From Eukaryota sp. TZLM1-RC (Eukaryota > Metamonada: BaSk clade), in the NCBI GenBank assembly GCA_040285825.1, contig JAUPSS010000008.1, positions 1,178,001-1,242,000 of the forward strand: a stretch of 64,000 nt of DNA, given 5' to 3'. Both the position numbers and the translations under genes were made by a program. Under the pieces are notes generated by a model. The model saw only the letters and a program-made list of their open reading frames with translations. It made no database searches and was not told where the DNA came from. The first letter of the stretch is position 1. Every line of letters begins with the position of its first letter. Shown in pieces: positions 62,276 through 64,000 of this stretch.

Positions 62276-63545
62276 CCAAGTTTTTTTTCTTGCACCACGC
62301 TGCAGGTTTTTTCAGACATAGTTGAAGAATATTCAGGCCCTTCCTCAGATTCAGAAACATAAGGTAAACTTATTTCAATCAGATACTCTTGGAAGCTCTG
62401 ACTGCAATTGGTATCAGGGGTTGCTTGAGTGAGAGGAGGAGGATGATTTGATTTTCGTTCTTTGAATTTAACAGTAAGCCAAAAACCGCAGATACATGTG
62501 CAGAATTTCGAAAAACACCAGAAGTCCAACCACAAAGATTGCTGTGGTTGGGATCAATATCTAAAATAAGCAAATTTTCATCCGGATCTCGACAATTGGG
62601 CTGTTCATCCACTGGTAACTGCGGTCTCCGCTGCGAAATAGCTTTTCTATGGACATTGCATTTTCTTTTCCTTTCAGAGTTATGAAAATCATAATTTCCA
62701 GAGACACGCTTCGACTCAAATTCCGCTTTAGTCGGGCGAATATATGTTTTTCGCGCTTTCTGGGTGAAGATGAACCGCAAAAAAGCACCATTGACAAAAA
62801 TGGCATAGTTAATAAATTTTGATTTATGAAAAACCGATAAGGGTTGTTCAATAGCTATTTGGTTTCATTTAGCTTTTTGAAAGAAGATTCGGCGTTTTTA
62901 TCCAAACTGCAGGAGCATGAAGACCAACTGGATAAAGGCGAGAGAGAGTGCCTTTTCATAACCTCAGTGCAGTTATCTTCTAGAAATGATAAAGTATTCA
63001 GTCCTGACTAAAAGATTGTGGTTGTAGTTTCCATATTGATAATAAATCGTTTATTTCTGATTGAGGTTTCCAACATATTTTGACCCCCACCAAAATAGGC
63101 ATTTGCTGACAAATTTAGCCATGAGTCAAAATATGCTGGTGGAATTCTTGATAGCAATGTGAAATGGTATCATCCGGCTGAAAATCTTGATGTACACACT
63201 GAGTGTACTTTTTGGGATTAGGGCAATTAAAACACAGGGCACAGCTCTTAAAAAATTGTGTTTCCAAACAACAGGGCCGTCAGCACAACAACTGGCAAAA
63301 AGCTTCCCTCAGTTGAATGGATCTACTGCCAAGGAGACTGGAATTGCACCAGAATCTACCACCGTCGGCTGACGTGGTTTCATTCAGTGGATGCCAAGGC
63401 CAAAAGTGCTGAACGAGATGTTGCAGTGCTTGAAAAACCCGAGGATGGTTTTCGGATGGACTTCTTTGTTTGAGTTCTCTTTCCACAAACAAAGTCGAAA
63501 CAGATGCTCCAGAACTGGCTTTGATTAACCCGCATAGACCACAGT
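62276..63545 (-). pseudogene. Fanzor family C, copy 3 (both ends missing)
   Basis: Minus-strand frames 63552-63280 (WHPLNETTSADGGRFW, matching copy 2), eroded middle, and 62780-62379 with RuvC-I LLILDIDPNHSNLCGW. The C-terminal half with RuvC-II, zinc knuckle and RuvC-III is replaced by the LINE at about 62276. The N-terminal end stops near 63545, where unrelated coiled-coil sequence begins. It has a different set of substitutions from copies 1 and 2, so it is an older relative and not part of the CBP20 duplication. Confidence 0.65.
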
Positions 63546-63870
63546 TCCTCACACAGCAGTACCAATCAAGACTCCAACTGACTGAATCTCAAGTTGAGGA
63601 AACAAAGTCTGAACTATCCAAATCTCAAGTACTTTTCTCTTCAAGATCTTTGGCTATTCCAGCCGAAACACCATTTGTTATTGTAATGTATCATCAACTG
63701 CAAGATGCTCAAAACATGGTCAAAAAAACAATTGGAGAAGGAAAAGTTGAAGACCTATTTGCAAAAAATTGACAAAGTTCTTGAAGAAAAACAGTCAATT
63801 CTCACTTTATTACAAGAGTCTTGGTCGATGAGCGAAGTTACCCAAAAAGCTATAACCAGTCGACTAAGAG
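63546..63870 (+). pseudogene. Coiled-coil gene fragment with a frameshift
   Basis: Plus-strand coding-like sequence: TQQYQSRLQLTESQVEETKS in one frame (to the stop at 63772) and, one base shifted, QLEKEKLKTYLQKIDKVLEE and MSEVTQKAITSRLRESLEA to about 63870. Both parts have heptad character and fit one protein if a base is adjusted in the A-run near 63725. Family unknown; the gene's start is lost to Fanzor C copy 3 and it may continue to the window edge. Confidence 0.4.
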
Positions 63871-64000
63871 AGTCCTTAGAAGCAGTTGCTCTAGAAGTGT
63901 TTAATTTCACATTTATTGGCTCTGATTTTCTGATTGTGGGTCATTTTCTTTTTATTGAACTAATAATTTGTTCTTCATTCCCTATTGAAGCATTTTCTCC

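Overview
The window looks like nuclear DNA of a unicellular eukaryote. It is AT-rich and encodes eukaryote-only proteins on both strands: CAF1 deadenylase, a Bet1-type SNARE, NECAP, cyclin B, transportin, a BCH-RhoGAP protein, WDR91 and CBP20. All three standard stop codons terminate genes here, so the code is the standard one. Most genes are intronless. Two genes (cyclin B and the Bet1-like SNARE) make sense only with introns of 30-31 nt ending in CTC(A/G)CCACAG. That extended 3' motif resembles the fused branch-point/acceptor motif of metamonads such as Trichomonas and Giardia, so a metamonad-like protist is my best guess. I cannot name the species.

Layout: 0-4.9 kb holds the 3' part of a Fanzor-type nuclease gene and eroded LINE pieces. 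CAF1 lies at 4.9-5.8 kb. From 6.4 to 15.2 kb is a mobile-element cluster with two broken copies of a second Fanzor family, LINE fragments, and a family B DNA polymerase exonuclease region with a 2A-like DVEANPGP motif near its start, split by a LINE. Host genes follow: Bet1-like, NECAP, cyclin B, then a LINE, BCH-RhoGAP, transportin and a giant macroglobulin-like protein (15.3-35.1 kb). From 36 to 46.8 kb there is a WD-like gene, several LINE copies, an ankyrin-repeat gene and a module pairing a broken CBP20 copy with a third Fanzor family. From 47 to 59.4 kb are a double-domain adenosine deaminase, WDR91, a kinesin-like protein without a recognisable P-loop, a second piece of Fanzor family A, a clean hAT-type MITE and two cytoskeleton-like genes. 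The end (59.5-64 kb) repeats the CBP20/Fanzor-C module in inverted orientation and is cut by another LINE.

Three invader types dominate: (1) non-LTR retrotransposons with a C-terminal restriction-like endonuclease domain, mostly 5'-truncated and in at least three sequence subfamilies; (2) three unrelated-looking families of Fanzor (eukaryotic TnpB-like, RuvC plus zinc finger) nucleases at seven loci; (3) a hAT MITE. Nearly all copies are broken. The exception may be the Fanzor at the left edge, whose reading frame stays open to the first bases of the window. Family assignments rest on motif recognition and on copy-to-copy comparison within the window; no database search was run.
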